A DNA stretch of 64,000 nucleotides. Source: an uncultured Devosia sp. Lineage in GTDB: Bacteria; Pseudomonadota; Alphaproteobacteria; Rhizobiales; Devosiaceae. Positions 51,469-61,286 of this stretch are shown here, one piece after another. The position numbers and the translations under genes are program-made. Location: NCBI RefSeq assembly GCF_946479885.1, contig NZ_CAMLHM010000007.1, forward strand, positions 41,715 through 105,714. The letters run 5' to 3'. Under the pieces are notes generated by a model. It did not search any database. It was not told the DNA's origin and worked only from the letters and a program-made list of their open reading frames with translations. Numbering within the stretch: the stretch's first letter is position 1; each line of letters starts with the position of its first letter.

Positions 51469-52623
51469 TCAGGGCTCGATCGTTCCCTTGAGCGCGGCGA
51501 TCGCGGTCTCGGACAGACGTCCGGCCATGGGGGTGAACTCCAGGCCGCGCCGGTTCATTTCGGCATAGAGTGCCGTCAGCACCAGGCTTGGCAGGTCGGC
51601 GCCAGCGTGGTCGAACAGGTCGATCTTGGCTTCGTCCGAATCGCGCACGATCGCCTCGAGATAGTAGTGCGCGGCCTTGACCGGGTCGGCCTTCACATGC
51701 AGGCCGGCGGAATGGTAGAGGGCCAGGTTATGCGCGGCCATGTCGTTGCCTGCGTCATAGGCCCTTTCGACCAGGGCCAGGCCCGCCGCTTCGTCCATGG
51801 CGATGCCCTCGCCTCGCAACAGGCTTTCGCCCAGATTGTTCATGCCCTGCGGTTCGCCGGCCTCGACGGCCCGGCGGTAATAGTCGTTGGCCTGGACGTG
51901 ATCGAGCGGAAAGCCGCCAAGGCCCCGGTCGGCCAGCCAACCCAGATTGGTCAGGGCGCCGGCATCGCCAATGGCCGCTGCCTGCTCATAGAGGGCGCGA
52001 GCCTTGGCATAGTCGCGCGGCACGCCCAATCCATCTTCGTAGAGCTGGCCGAGATCGATCATGGCGGAACTGTCTCCGCCATCCACCGCGACCTGATACC
52101 ATCGCGCCGCGCCGGCATGGTCCTGAGTCACCCCGCGCCCGTTCGCGAGCATCAGGGCCAGATTATAGGCGCCAACGGCGTAGCCCGCATCGGCAGCCCG
52201 GCGATAATAATCCATCGCCGCAGCATAGTCGGTCGGAACGCCCATGCCCGTTTCGAGCGCCAGTCCGTAATTGATCAGGCCAACGATGTGGCCGCTGTCA
52301 GCGGCCTGTTTGAAGAGGGCGGCCATGCGCGGCAGGTCGGCCTCGGCGTGGTCCACGGCGAGCGCCCGGCCGAGGTTGAACGCCGTGCCCGCATCGTCGG
52401 GGGCCGCCAAAATGGCGGCTTCACAGGCGGCAATGGCGCTCGGCGCATCCAGCTCCCAACGCGTGACCCCGACAACCCCTTCGGGACGCTGCTCGTCAGC
52501 AGGGCTGCTGGCGAGCTCGGCGCACCGGCGGACCAGGGCCTCGGCATCCTGCGCCAACGCGGGCGCGGTCAGTACGAGGGCGGCAAGCAGGGCAACAAGG
52601 CTCGGATTAGCACTGAAACGCAT
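51469..52623 (-). CDS. Secreted Sel1-like repeat protein
   Basis: 384 residues from ATG 52623. Signal peptide about 1-24 (cleavage after ALA). The mature part has about seven Sel1-like repeats of 36 residues, with the pattern A-x-x-Y-x-x-A-A-x-x-G-x-x-x-A-x-x-N-L-G (for example YRRAADAGYAVGAYNLALMLANG). Sel1 arrays are alpha-helical solenoids for protein-protein contact in the periplasm. Cys pairs in the first 90 residues suggest an extra disulfide domain. Confidence 0.9.
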   Translation of the reverse strand: MRFSANPSLVALLAALVLTAPALAQDAEALVRRCAELASSPADEQRPEGVVGVTRWELDAPSAIAACEAAILAAPDDAGTAFNLGRALAVDHAEADLPRMAALFKQAADSGHIVGLINYGLALETGMGVPTDYAAAMDYYRRAADAGYAVGAYNLALMLANGRGVTQDHAGAARWYQVAVDGGDSSAMIDLGQLYEDGLGVPRDYAKARALYEQAAAIGDAGALTNLGWLADRGLGGFPLDHVQANDYYRRAVEAGEPQGMNNLGESLLRGEGIAMDEAAGLALVERAYDAGNDMAAHNLALYHSAGLHVKADPVKAAHYYLEAIVRDSDEAKIDLFDHAGADLPSLVLTALYAEMNRRGLEFTPMAGRLSETAIAALKGTIEP

Positions 52624-52709
52624 GGGATGGGCCCTCTGTTGCGCGGCCACAGACTATACACGCCTCAGCTGGCTGCCCAGCCTCCAACAGGGATGGCGGC
52701 TCGCCCGTC

Positions 52710-53213
52710 TCAGCGGCAATGGGCGAGGATGGTGTCGACCACTTCGGCCAGCGGGCTTGTGGCGTCGATCCGGATGCCGTCCCGAGGCTGGTTCCGGCCG
52801 CTTTCGTGCAGGGACATGATCATGGCGCGCTCGGCGGGTTCAGAGCCCCATTCGTTGACCCGCGTATCGATGCGGCGCTCCAGCGTTTCACGATCCAGTT
52901 CGAGCAGGAACACGGCATCCATGAGGTCGATGAACTTGTGCCAGTTGCGCGAGCCGCCGCAGAAGAAGGTTTTTTCGTGTGTCTTGTCGGCGATGATGGA
53001 TAGGACCCGATCGAGATTCCAGATGTGGTGGTCGTTGAGGAAGTCGAGATCATCAGGTGGCGGGGTGACCGGGGCACCGGTCTCCGGATCGCCCTGATAG
53101 GCCAGCACGCGGTCGCCATGCACGACGTGATAGCCCCGGCGCCCGAGCTCGGTGGCGATAGTGGTCTTGCCGGCGCCGGAGCTGCCTTCGATGAGGTAAT
53201 TATGGATGCCCAT
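52710..53213 (-). CDS. P-loop nucleoside/adenylate-kinase-like ATPase
   Basis: 167 residues from ATG 53213. Walker A IEGSSGAGKTTIATELG at about 8-24, a HGDRVLAY motif, the middle block FCGGSRNWHKFIDLMD, and the lid-like arginines LERRIDTRVNEWG near 115. Resembles the small AAA_18 or shikimate/nucleoside-kinase-like group seen next to tRNA or antibiotic-resistance genes. The substrate is unknown. Confidence 0.8.
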   Translation of the reverse strand: MGIHNYLIEGSSGAGKTTIATELGRRGYHVVHGDRVLAYQGDPETGAPVTPPPDDLDFLNDHHIWNLDRVLSIIADKTHEKTFFCGGSRNWHKFIDLMDAVFLLELDRETLERRIDTRVNEWGSEPAERAMIMSLHESGRNQPRDGIRIDATSPLAEVVDTILAHCR

Positions 53214-53284
53214 GGCAGCGGCATTCCCCGAAATGGCTGTGGCCGCGCTATAGCGCCCGCAGGCAGATGTGCCAAGACCGCCAT

Positions 53285-53304
53285 CGAGACGGCGCGCCGT
53301 CTCG
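53285..53304. terminator. 20-bp perfect palindrome downstream of the hut operon
   Basis: CGAGACGGCGCGCCGTCTCG is perfectly self-complementary and lies 116 bases after the hutG stop, in the 206-base gap before the kinase start. It may end the hut transcript or be an operator of the kinase gene. There is no T-run. Confidence 0.4.
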
Positions 53305-53419
53305 CCGTCCACATCATCGCGCGCTCCGCAGGAAAAGGAAAAAGCGGCATTTGGTGAGACCAAAGTACCTGTCAAGCTGACTCATGCCGCTGCCTTGCGT
53401 CAGGACTGCAGCCTGTCGG

Positions 53420-54217
53420 TTAGCGCTTCGCCCATTCGACCATATCGGCAAAGAGACGTTGCAGAACCGAGCGCACCGGTGCAGCTCGTCCGGATGAGTA
53501 GGGAGCAGGCTCAAAGCCCGGATGTTCATCCATGTAGCCGCGACAGGCAGTTTCCATCTGGACGGCATGGATGCCATTGGCTGGATTGCCATGGTGGCGG
53601 GTGATCCAGCCGCCCTTGAAGCGTCCGTTCGACACGCGGGAAAAGCCTGAGGCGTCGCAATGGCGTTCGACCAGGGCTTGCAGCTCCGGCGCACAGCTCG
53701 CGCCGCTATTGGTGCCGATGTTGAAGATGGGGAGTTCGCCTTCGAACAGGCGCGGCACGACCGAGCGGATCGAGTGGCAATCATAGACGACGATGCTGTC
53801 ATGATCGGCGCGTAACCGGGCGATTTCGGTGGTGAGGGCGGCGTGGTAGGGATCGAAATAGTCGCGCCGGCGCGCGCTGATATCGGCATCGTCCGGCTCG
53901 GCGCCGGGGCGGTAGAGCGGGGTGCCGTCAAAGCTGGTGGTGGGGCAGAGCCCGGTCGTTGCCTGTCCGGGATAGAGCGACTGACCTGAGGGATCGCGGT
54001 TGACGTCGATGACGCTGCGCGAAATCGCGGTATGCACCACCGTGGCCCCGAGAGAGCCAGCAAAATCATAGAGAAGGTCGATCCACCAATCGGTGTCGTT
54101 GCCGGCGAGCGGCAGCGAGGCGAGCCGTTCGGCGATGGGCGGCGGAATTTCGGTGCCGGTATGCGGCAGGCTGACGAGGAGCGGCGCGCTGCCTCTGACG
54201 ACGCTGAGCCAGGTCAT
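53420..54217 (-). CDS. hutG: N-formylglutamate deformylase (N-formylglutamate amidohydrolase)
   Basis: 265 residues. Last step of histidine degradation in the HutF route: formylglutamate to glutamate and formate. The FGase signatures are [14 protein letters not shown] near 12-25, the [13 protein letters not shown] block, [20 protein letters not shown] and CHSIRS. ATG 54217 overlaps the hutH stop (ATGA). Confidence 0.95.
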   Translation of the reverse strand: MTWLSVVRGSAPLLVSLPHTGTEIPPPIAERLASLPLAGNDTDWWIDLLYDFAGSLGATVVHTAISRSVIDVNRDPSGQSLYPGQATTGLCPTTSFDGTPLYRPGAEPDDADISARRRDYFDPYHAALTTEIARLRADHDSIVVYDCHSIRSVVPRLFEGELPIFNIGTNSGASCAPELQALVERHCDASGFSRVSNGRFKGGWITRHHGNPANGIHAVQMETACRGYMDEHPGFEPAPYSSGRAAPVRSVLQRLFADMVEWAKR

Positions 54218-55752
54218 GCGGATATCTCCGGCAGCGCCGAGCCGATGATGGAATCGACCAGCGCGCCGCTCGTGATGAGACCTGTGGCGATCGCCATATC
54301 CGGCGCCATGTAACGGTCATCGGCCAGGTGCGGCACCACGCTTCGCAGCAAGGCGCGGGCGCTTTCGAGCACCGCGCTCGACGCCAGGGGCGCGTGGAAA
54401 TCGCAGCCTTGTGCCGCGGCCAGAAGCTCGATGCCGATGACATTGGCGGTGTTGGCCGCCATAGGCCCGAGGCGCCGTGCCCCGTGGGTCGCCATCGACA
54501 CGTGGTCTTCCTGGTTGGCCGAGGTGGGGATGGAATCGACGCTCGCCGGAAACGCCCGCTGTTTGTTCTCCGATACCAGGGCGGCCGCCGTGACCTGCGG
54601 GATCATGAAGCCGGAATTGAGTCCCGGTTTTGGCGTCAGGAAGGCGGGCAGGCCCGACAGCACCGGATCGACCAGCATGGCTATGCGGCGTTCGGCGATG
54701 GAGCCGATTTCGCACAAGGCCATGGCGATCATGTCGGCGGCGAAGGCGACGGGCTCGGCGTGGAAATTGCCACCCGAGATCACCTCGTTTTCGGCGGTGA
54801 AGACCAGCGGATTGTCCGAGACCGCATTGGCCTCGATGGCCAGGGTCGTCGCGGCTTGGCGCAGCAGATCGAGGCAGGCGCCCATCACCTGCGGCTGGCA
54901 GCGTAGGCAATAGGGATCCTGCACGCGCGTGTCGCCAATACGGTGCGAAGCACGGATGGCACTGCCCTCCATCAGGCGGCGCAGCGCATCGGCGACCTCG
55001 GTTTGCCCGCGATGGCGGCGTACGGCGTGAATGCGCGGATCGAAGGGACCATCGGAGCCGCGCGCCGCATCGGTCGAAAGCGCGCCCGTTACCAACGCGG
55101 CCTGGAACACCCGTTCGGCCTCGAACAGGCCGGCCAGCGCGAGGGCCGTCGAGACCTGCGTGCCATTGAGGAGCGCCAGGCCCTCCTTGGGGCCCAGCTG
55201 GAGCGGGGCGAGGCCCGCATCCGCTAGCGCCTTGGCGGCCGGGACCTCGGCTCCGTCAATCAGGAACGAACCGACGCCCAGTAGGGTGGCGCTCATATGC
55301 GCAAGCGGCGCCAGGTCACCGGAGGCGCCGACCGAGCCCTGGCCGGGAATGAGCGGGATCAGCCCCTTCTCAAGGCATGTCGCCAATTGGGTAATGGTCT
55401 GCCAGCGCACGCCGGAAAAACCCTGGGCGAGGCTGGCGATCTTGAGCGCCATGATCAACCGGACCACCGGAACGGGCAGCGGCTCGCCAACTCCGGCGGC
55501 ATGCGACAGCACGATATTGCGCTGCAGCGCGGCAAGGTCGTCGTCCTCTATCCGCACGCTGGCGAGCTTGCCGAAGCCGGTATTGATGCCATAGACCGGC
55601 TCGCCCTTGGCGATGATCGCCGCGACCGTTTCGGCTGCCGCCTGAACGGCCGGCTCGGCATCGGGAGCGAGGTTGCAGTCGGCGCCGAAATAGATGTCTC
55701 GCCAGACCGACAGTGGAACCTCGCCGGGCACCAGTTGGTGGTGAATGCTCAT
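54214..55752 (-). CDS. hutH: Histidine ammonia-lyase (histidase), catalytically complete copy
   Basis: 512 residues from ATG 55752. Converts histidine to urocanate. The MIO triad is intact in [17 protein letters not shown] near 150. Other active-site parts present are [11 protein letters not shown] near 57, [36 protein letters not shown] and SGGNFHAEP. Starts with ATGA overlap to hutI and ends in overlap with hutG. This is the real histidase of the locus, in contrast to the hutV-linked copy. Confidence 0.97.
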   Translation of the reverse strand: MSIHHQLVPGEVPLSVWRDIYFGADCNLAPDAEPAVQAAAETVAAIIAKGEPVYGINTGFGKLASVRIEDDDLAALQRNIVLSHAAGVGEPLPVPVVRLIMALKIASLAQGFSGVRWQTITQLATCLEKGLIPLIPGQGSVGASGDLAPLAHMSATLLGVGSFLIDGAEVPAAKALADAGLAPLQLGPKEGLALLNGTQVSTALALAGLFEAERVFQAALVTGALSTDAARGSDGPFDPRIHAVRRHRGQTEVADALRRLMEGSAIRASHRIGDTRVQDPYCLRCQPQVMGACLDLLRQAATTLAIEANAVSDNPLVFTAENEVISGGNFHAEPVAFAADMIAMALCEIGSIAERRIAMLVDPVLSGLPAFLTPKPGLNSGFMIPQVTAAALVSENKQRAFPASVDSIPTSANQEDHVSMATHGARRLGPMAANTANVIGIELLAAAQGCDFHAPLASSAVLESARALLRSVVPHLADDRYMAPDMAIATGLITSGALVDSIIGSALPEISA

Positions 55753-56951
55753 CGGTTCCTCCAGATGCGGGCATGCAGCGGGTTGAAGCCGAGCCGGTAG
55801 ACCAGTTCGGCTGGCCGCTCGATGTCCCAGATGGCCAGGTCGCAATACTTGCCGGCTTCGATCGTGCCGGTCTCGTTGAGTTTCCCCAGCGCCCGCGCGG
55901 CCTCGCGGGTGGTCCCGGCAATGATCTCGTCGACCCGCATGCGGAACAGCGTCGCCGCCATGTTCATCGCCAGCAACAGCGAGGTCATGGGCGATGTGCC
56001 CGGATTGGCATCGGTCGCCACTGCCATCGGCACGCCGTGCTGGCGGAACAGGTCCACCGGCGGCAATTGCGTTTCGCGCAGCGTGTAGTAGGCGCCCGGC
56101 AGCAGCACGGCGACGCTACCGGCGTCAGCCATGGCCGCAACGCCGTCTGCGTCGGTATATTCGAGGTGATCGACCGAGAGGGCGCCGAAGCTCGCTGCGA
56201 GCCTGGCGCCATGCAGGTTGGAAAGCTGGTCGGCATGCAGCTTGACCCGCAGGCCCAGGCTTTTTGCCTTGGCAAAGACACGCGACGTCTCCTCGCCCGA
56301 GAACGCGATACCCTCCATGAAGGCATCGACGGCGTCGGCGAGCCCCTCGGCGGCCATGGCCGGCAGGATGGTGTCGACCACGAGATCGAGGTAACCCGCA
56401 CGATCCCGCTTGAATTCGGGCGGCACGGCATGGGCCGAGAGGCAGGTCGTGGCGATGGAAACATCGCGCTGCTTGCCCAGCGCACGGGCGGCGCGCAGCA
56501 TGGCCAGTTCACTGGCGAGGTCGAGCCCATAGCCGGACTTGATCTCGACCGTGGTGACGCCCTCGGCGATCAGCCGATCGAGCCGGGGCAGGGCGCTGGC
56601 CACCAGTTGCTCGACGCTCGAGGCGCGGGTGGCGGTTACCGAGGCGATGATGCCGCCGCCGGCCCGGGCAATGTCCTCGTAGGACGCGCCCTCGAGCCGC
56701 ATTTCGAATTCACGCGCCCGATCGCCGCCATGCACCAGGTGGGTATGGCAATCGATGAGGCCGGGCGTGATCCAGCGGCCGTCGAGATCGATGCGCTCGG
56801 CCCTGCTGGCTCCTGCCGGCAGATCATCCATCGGCCCGACCCAGGCGATGCGCTCGCCATCGGCCAGGATGGCACCGCGCTCGATGATGCCCAGACCGGG
56901 CAGGCTGGCATCGAGAGTGGTGATGCGCGCGTTGGTCCAGAGTCGGGACAT
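55749..56951 (-). CDS. hutI: Imidazolonepropionase
   Basis: 400 residues from ATG 56951; longer in-frame starts lie inside the upstream gene and are rejected. Hydrolyses imidazolonepropionate to formiminoglutamate. Amidohydrolase metal site: [12 protein letters not shown] near 72, the EIKSGYGLD block near 150, KLHADQ, and [11 protein letters not shown] near 315. Length fits the family. Confidence 0.96.
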   Translation of the reverse strand: MSRLWTNARITTLDASLPGLGIIERGAILADGERIAWVGPMDDLPAGASRAERIDLDGRWITPGLIDCHTHLVHGGDRAREFEMRLEGASYEDIARAGGGIIASVTATRASSVEQLVASALPRLDRLIAEGVTTVEIKSGYGLDLASELAMLRAARALGKQRDVSIATTCLSAHAVPPEFKRDRAGYLDLVVDTILPAMAAEGLADAVDAFMEGIAFSGEETSRVFAKAKSLGLRVKLHADQLSNLHGARLAASFGALSVDHLEYTDADGVAAMADAGSVAVLLPGAYYTLRETQLPPVDLFRQHGVPMAVATDANPGTSPMTSLLLAMNMAATLFRMRVDEIIAGTTREAARALGKLNETGTIEAGKYCDLAIWDIERPAELVYRLGFNPLHARIWRNR

Positions 56952-56964
56952 AGGCCGATCCTCC

Positions 56965-58452
56965 TCAGACAAGCGGCATGGCTCGCAGCAGCGGCCGGAT
57001 CGCCGCGACGTCGTCCGCCAGGGGTCGGTCGTCGGTATAGGTCGGGACCTTGGCGCGAATGGCGCGCCAGATCGCCTCGGTGGCCGGGGCGTGTGCCAGT
57101 CCGTCACTGCGCAGGTCGGCCGCTTGTGCGGCAGCCAGCAATTCGATGGCGATGATGGATTCGACATTGTCGAGGATGGCCAGCATTTTGAGTGCGGCCG
57201 GCGTGGGATGGCCGATGAGGTCTTCCTGCAGACCTGAGGTCACGCCGCCGTCGAGGCTCGCCGGTGCCGCCAGCCGCCGATTTTCGCCGACCAGCGACAG
57301 CGCGGTATATTGCAGGATCATGAAGCCGGAGGCCGCGCCGCTGTCAGCCGCGAGGAACGGCGGCAGGCCGCTGACCAGCGGATTGACCAGCCGGTCGGTG
57401 CGCCGCTCCGACATCGTGGCGACCAGCGCCATGGCCGGCGCCATGGCATCCATGGCGAGGCCGATGCCAGCGCCCACTGCATGGGCTTCCGAGAAGACTT
57501 CCGGGGCATCGACGGAGCCGCGCACCAAGGGATTATCCGTCACCGAGGCCAGTTCGTTGCCGACAATGCCAGCCACGTAGGCCAGCATGTCGCGCGCACC
57601 GCCATGCACCTGCGGCAAGGCCCGCAAACTCAGCGCATCCTGTGTCCGCGCGCCGAGGCTGTGTTCGAGAATCTGGCTGCCCGCCAGCAGGTCGCGCAGG
57701 CGCTGGCCTGTTTCCGCCAGCCCCGGCGAGGCATGCAGCGCCAGGCTTTTGGCATCGAGGGCGGTCTTCTGCCCGTTGAGGCCTTCAAAGGTCATGGCCG
57801 CCGCGATATCGGCCCAGGCCAGCAGCGCCTGCGCTTTGGCGACCGCGATGGCGGCGAGGCCCGTGACGCAGGGCGTGCCGTTGATGAGGCTGAGGCCTTC
57901 CTTGGCCTCTGGCACCACTGGCGGTCGGCCGATCCGGTTCAGAGCGTCGGCGCCGGTGATGCGCTCGTCGCCGGCCAGCACGTGGCCGCCCCCGATCAGG
58001 ACCTGCGCGATATGGGCCATATGCGTGAGATAACCGATCGAGCCCCGCGACGGGATTTCCGGTGCAAAGCCGGCATTGAGCAGGTCGACCATGGTCTCGA
58101 TGACCTCGAGCCGCAGACCGGAATAGCCATGCGCCTGGTTGTTGATCGCGGCGGCCAGGATGGCGCGCGCCTCCAACGCCGGCAGCGGCGCCCCGATGCC
58201 GACGGCATGGCTCATGATCAGATTGCGCGACAATTGCCGCTGCATCGGCACGTCGACCACAGTGTCGCTCAGTGCCCCCACGCCGGTATTGACCCCATAG
58301 GCGCGGATGCCCTTGGCGACGATAGCTTCCACCAGGCTGCGGGCGTGGACGATGCGGGCCTTTGCCGCGTCGGACAGTGTCAGCCGCGCGCCCGCCGCAA
58401 CAGCAGCCAGGTCGCGCCAGGAGAGCGGTTCGTCACGGACGATCTCGGTCAT
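56965..58452 (-). CDS. HutH-like aromatic ammonia-lyase paralogue lacking the MIO triad
   Basis: 495 residues from ATG 58452 (a TTG at 58458 is also possible). Fold and length are those of the HAL/PAL family: [13 protein letters not shown] near 52, [23 protein letters not shown] near 190. At the MIO position the sequence reads [14 protein letters not shown], where histidases have [16 protein letters not shown]: exactly ASG is missing, so no MIO can form. The catalytic Tyr of QDxY is Leu (QDALSLRA) and the GNFH block is changed ([10 protein letters not shown]). It is therefore unlikely to be a histidase. It lies between hutV and hutI, so it belongs to the same transcript. Confidence 0.9.
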   Translation of the reverse strand: MTEIVRDEPLSWRDLAAVAAGARLTLSDAAKARIVHARSLVEAIVAKGIRAYGVNTGVGALSDTVVDVPMQRQLSRNLIMSHAVGIGAPLPALEARAILAAAINNQAHGYSGLRLEVIETMVDLLNAGFAPEIPSRGSIGYLTHMAHIAQVLIGGGHVLAGDERITGADALNRIGRPPVVPEAKEGLSLINGTPCVTGLAAIAVAKAQALLAWADIAAAMTFEGLNGQKTALDAKSLALHASPGLAETGQRLRDLLAGSQILEHSLGARTQDALSLRALPQVHGGARDMLAYVAGIVGNELASVTDNPLVRGSVDAPEVFSEAHAVGAGIGLAMDAMAPAMALVATMSERRTDRLVNPLVSGLPPFLAADSGAASGFMILQYTALSLVGENRRLAAPASLDGGVTSGLQEDLIGHPTPAALKMLAILDNVESIIAIELLAAAQAADLRSDGLAHAPATEAIWRAIRAKVPTYTDDRPLADDVAAIRPLLRAMPLV

Positions 58453-58454
58453 GG

Positions 58455-59282
58455 TCAATCGTGGGCCAGAGCGTGGTTGGCATGGCGCTGCACGAAGCGG
58501 GCGACATAGTCATTGGCCGGATTGCGCAGGATGGCGCCGGGCGTATCCACCTGCACCAGCCTTCCATCGCGCAGGATGGCGATTTCCGAGCCGATACGCA
58601 GCGCCTCGTCCAGATCGTGGGTGATGAAGACGATGGTCTTGGCCAGGCTGCGCTGCAGTTCGAGCAACTGGTCCTGCATTTCGGCGCGGATCAGCGGATC
58701 GAGCGCGCTGAAGGCCTCGTCCATCAGGATGACATCGGTATCGGCCGCAAGTGCCCGGGCAAGGCCGACGCGCTGCTTCATGCCGCCCGAGAGCTCGAAC
58801 GGGAACTTGTTCTCATAGCCCTTAAGGCCGACGGTCTCGATCCATTTCATGGCGATATCGCGCACCTGGGCCCGCGGCTCGCCGCGCACGGCCAGGCCAT
58901 AGCCGGCATTCTGCAGAACCGTATGGTGCGGCAACAGGCCAAAGCTCTGGAATACCATGGAGACGCGCCGCATGCGGAAGGCGCGCAGGTCGCGAGCATT
59001 GAGCGTGAGGATGTTCTGGCCGTCGAACAGGATCTCCCCGCTCGATGGTTCGATCAGCCGGTTGAGGTGGCGCACCAGCGTCGACTTGCCGGAGCCCGAG
59101 AGCCCCATGATCACGAAGATGCGGCCCGAGGCGATCTTGAGGCTCACATCGCCCAGACCCATATTGGCGCCTGTCTTGGCGAGGATTGCCGCCTTGTCGA
59201 GGCCCTGCTTGGCCAGTTCGATGGTCTGGCCGGTATTCTGGCCGAAGATCTTGTAGACGTTGCGAATTTCGATCTCAGCCAT
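58455..59282 (-). CDS. hutV: ABC transporter ATP-binding protein, ProV/HutV type
   Basis: 275 residues from ATG 59282. Walker A MGLSGSGKSTLVRHL near 63, SGGMKQRVGLARALA signature, Walker B VILMDEAFSALDPLIR, and the H-loop FITHDLDEALRIG. The short IYKIFG-type start and the KTGANMGLGDVSL leader are those of glycine betaine/proline (ProV) ATPases. The C-terminal CBS pair of full-length ProV is absent, as in HutV. With hutW and hutX it makes the histidine importer known from Sinorhizobium. Confidence 0.93.
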   Translation of the reverse strand: MAEIEIRNVYKIFGQNTGQTIELAKQGLDKAAILAKTGANMGLGDVSLKIASGRIFVIMGLSGSGKSTLVRHLNRLIEPSSGEILFDGQNILTLNARDLRAFRMRRVSMVFQSFGLLPHHTVLQNAGYGLAVRGEPRAQVRDIAMKWIETVGLKGYENKFPFELSGGMKQRVGLARALAADTDVILMDEAFSALDPLIRAEMQDQLLELQRSLAKTIVFITHDLDEALRIGSEIAILRDGRLVQVDTPGAILRNPANDYVARFVQRHANHALAHD

Positions 59283-60132
59283 TGCGGGCCTCCTCCAGGC
59301 GCGAGCGGCCGAAGCCCTGCATGATGCGGTCCAGCACGATGGCGAGAATGACGATGCCGATACCGGCTTCGAGGCCGCGACCGACATCAAGCGTCTGGAT
59401 GCCGTTGAGCACCTGCTCGCCGAGGCCACGGGCGCCGATCATCGAGGCCACCACGACCATGGAGAGCGCCATCATCACCGTCTGGTTGAGGCCGGCCATG
59501 ATGGTGGGCGTGGCGAGCGGCAGTTCCACCCCGAACAGCAGGCGCGCTGGAGCGGTGCCGAAGGCGGTCGCCGCCTCCACCACCTCGGCATCGACCTGGC
59601 GAATGCCGAGGTCGGTGAGGCGGATCAGCGGCGGCACGGCATAGACCACCGTCGCGAGGATAGCGGGCACCTTGCCCAGGCCAAACAGCATCAGCACCGG
59701 AATGAGATAGACGAAGCTCGGCATGGTCTGCATCACGTCGAGCACCGGCAGGGTGATGGTCCGCGCGATGCGGTTCTTGGCGCAGAGAATACCGATAGGC
59801 AGCCCGATGATGACAGAGACCAGTGTTGCCACCAGCATCAGCGCCAGGGTTTGCATGGTCAGGTCCCACAGGCCCAGGACGCCCACTGCCACCATCATCA
59901 CGCCGACAATGGCGCAGAAGACGATCTTGCGCGTGCTGGCCCAGGCTAGCGCCACGAAGATGATGATGATCGCCCACCAGGGCAGGCCGCGCAGCACGCT
60001 CTCGACCACCAGCACGACCTGCAGGATGGCGTTGGAGATGGCCTTGAAGGTGCTGCCGTAGTTGATGACCACCGCTTCGACCCAATCGTTGATTGGCGAC
60101 CGGATGGAAAGCTGCAACGATTCTGGAAACAT
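59275..60132 (-). CDS. hutW: ABC transporter permease, ProW/HutW type
   Basis: 285 residues with about six or seven membrane helices. The binding-protein-dependent transport motif is seen around 190-215 (EVVEAATAFGTAPARLLFGVELPLATPTIMAG). ATG 60132; its end overlaps the hutV start by eight bases, so translation is coupled. Confidence 0.93.
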   Translation of the reverse strand: MFPESLQLSIRSPINDWVEAVVINYGSTFKAISNAILQVVLVVESVLRGLPWWAIIIIFVALAWASTRKIVFCAIVGVMMVAVGVLGLWDLTMQTLALMLVATLVSVIIGLPIGILCAKNRIARTITLPVLDVMQTMPSFVYLIPVLMLFGLGKVPAILATVVYAVPPLIRLTDLGIRQVDAEVVEAATAFGTAPARLLFGVELPLATPTIMAGLNQTVMMALSMVVVASMIGARGLGEQVLNGIQTLDVGRGLEAGIGIVILAIVLDRIMQGFGRSRLEEARNG

Positions 60133-60205
60133 GGCCCACCGTCCCTGGCTGGCTGGATGAGGTTTGGTGCGCTACCGGACCACGGGCCCGATAGCGCTGG
60201 CAAGA

Positions 60206-61231
60206 TCAGAGCCCGGCGACGATCTTGGCGCGGGCTTCGTCCGACACCCAGGGACCCCAGACGTCCTGCTTGGTCTTGAGGAATTCGAGAGCGGCGGCGG
60301 CGCCATCGACGTCATTGTCGGTCATATAGGCGAGACTGCCATTGACGTCGGCGAGCGGGAAAGTGGCCTTCTCAAGTACGGCGATCAGGTCCGGCGCCTC
60401 GGCGGCGAAGGTGGCATTGACGCCATAGGACACGTCGACCGAGGGGAAGGCGCAGGCCTGGTCACGGCTGCCATCGGCGCTGGTCAGCTGCGTCCAGCAC
60501 TCTTCCGAATAAGCGGGTTCTTCGAGCTGAACCAGGTCGAACTTGCCCATCGCGGCGGTCGGCGACCAGTAATAGAACAGCAGCGGTTCGCCCTGGAGGT
60601 AGGCCGAGGCAATGGCCGCATCGAGCGCCGCGCCGGTGCCGGGGCGGAAGTTCACGTAGGAATCGGTGAGCTTGTAGGCTTCGAGCTTGGCGGTGGAGAC
60701 GCCCTCGCAGGTCCAGCCCGATGGGCAGTTGAGGAAGCGGCCCTTGCTGGGCTCCTCGGGGTCCTTGAACAGCGCCACCAGGGCGGGATCGGCTAGCTGC
60801 TCGACGCTCTTGAGGTCGGGCGCCATCGGCGCGATGCCGCGCTCGGCGTCGCCAGAAATCACGTAGGCGGGAACGAACCAGCCCTCAGCGGCGCCCTCAA
60901 AGGTCTTGCCAATGGCCAGCACCTTGCCGGCCGCAGTGGCTTCGTTCCAGACGTCGGAGCGGCCGAGCCACTCCTCGGCAAAGATCTGCACTTCATTGTT
61001 GGCGGTGGCCTGTTCCAGGGTCACCGAATTGCCGGGGATGGCATCGACCGTGCAGTCATAACCCTTGGAGAAGATGGTCTTCATCACTTCGGTGATGAAA
61101 TCGCCGCTCTGCCAGTCGATGCCGGCGAACATGACGGTCTTGCCGTCGCTGCAGTAGGAAGCCTGGGCCGGCGCCGCGGCGAGCAGGAAAGTGGCCGTCC
61201 CCAGAGCGAGGGAGGTAGCGAGCAGTCTCAT
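60206..61231 (-). CDS. hutX: Periplasmic histidine/betaine-type binding protein HutX
   Basis: 341 residues from ATG 61231. Signal peptide about 1-24 (cleavage after AQA). OpuAC-type binding protein: VMFAGIDWQSGDFITEVM, the hinge NSVTLEQATANNEVQIFAEEW, and the ligand-type region FYYWSPTAAMGKFDLVQLEEP. Tryptophans that could form an aromatic box are present (IDW, EEW, YYW, VWGPW). The substrate assignment (histidine) rests on the hut context. Confidence 0.92.
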   Translation of the reverse strand: MRLLATSLALGTATFLLAAAPAQASYCSDGKTVMFAGIDWQSGDFITEVMKTIFSKGYDCTVDAIPGNSVTLEQATANNEVQIFAEEWLGRSDVWNEATAAGKVLAIGKTFEGAAEGWFVPAYVISGDAERGIAPMAPDLKSVEQLADPALVALFKDPEEPSKGRFLNCPSGWTCEGVSTAKLEAYKLTDSYVNFRPGTGAALDAAIASAYLQGEPLLFYYWSPTAAMGKFDLVQLEEPAYSEECWTQLTSADGSRDQACAFPSVDVSYGVNATFAAEAPDLIAVLEKATFPLADVNGSLAYMTDNDVDGAAAALEFLKTKQDVWGPWVSDEARAKIVAGL

Positions 61232-61286
61232 GTGTATTCCCCTTGGTTGAAGGACTGGCGTCCCGGTCTCATATGCGTTTGGGCGA

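Noticed and set aside
50998..53097. 699-codon plus-strand frame across the membrane-protein and Sel1-repeat genes
   Set aside because: It overlaps two well-supported genes, has no domain and shows shadow-like composition.
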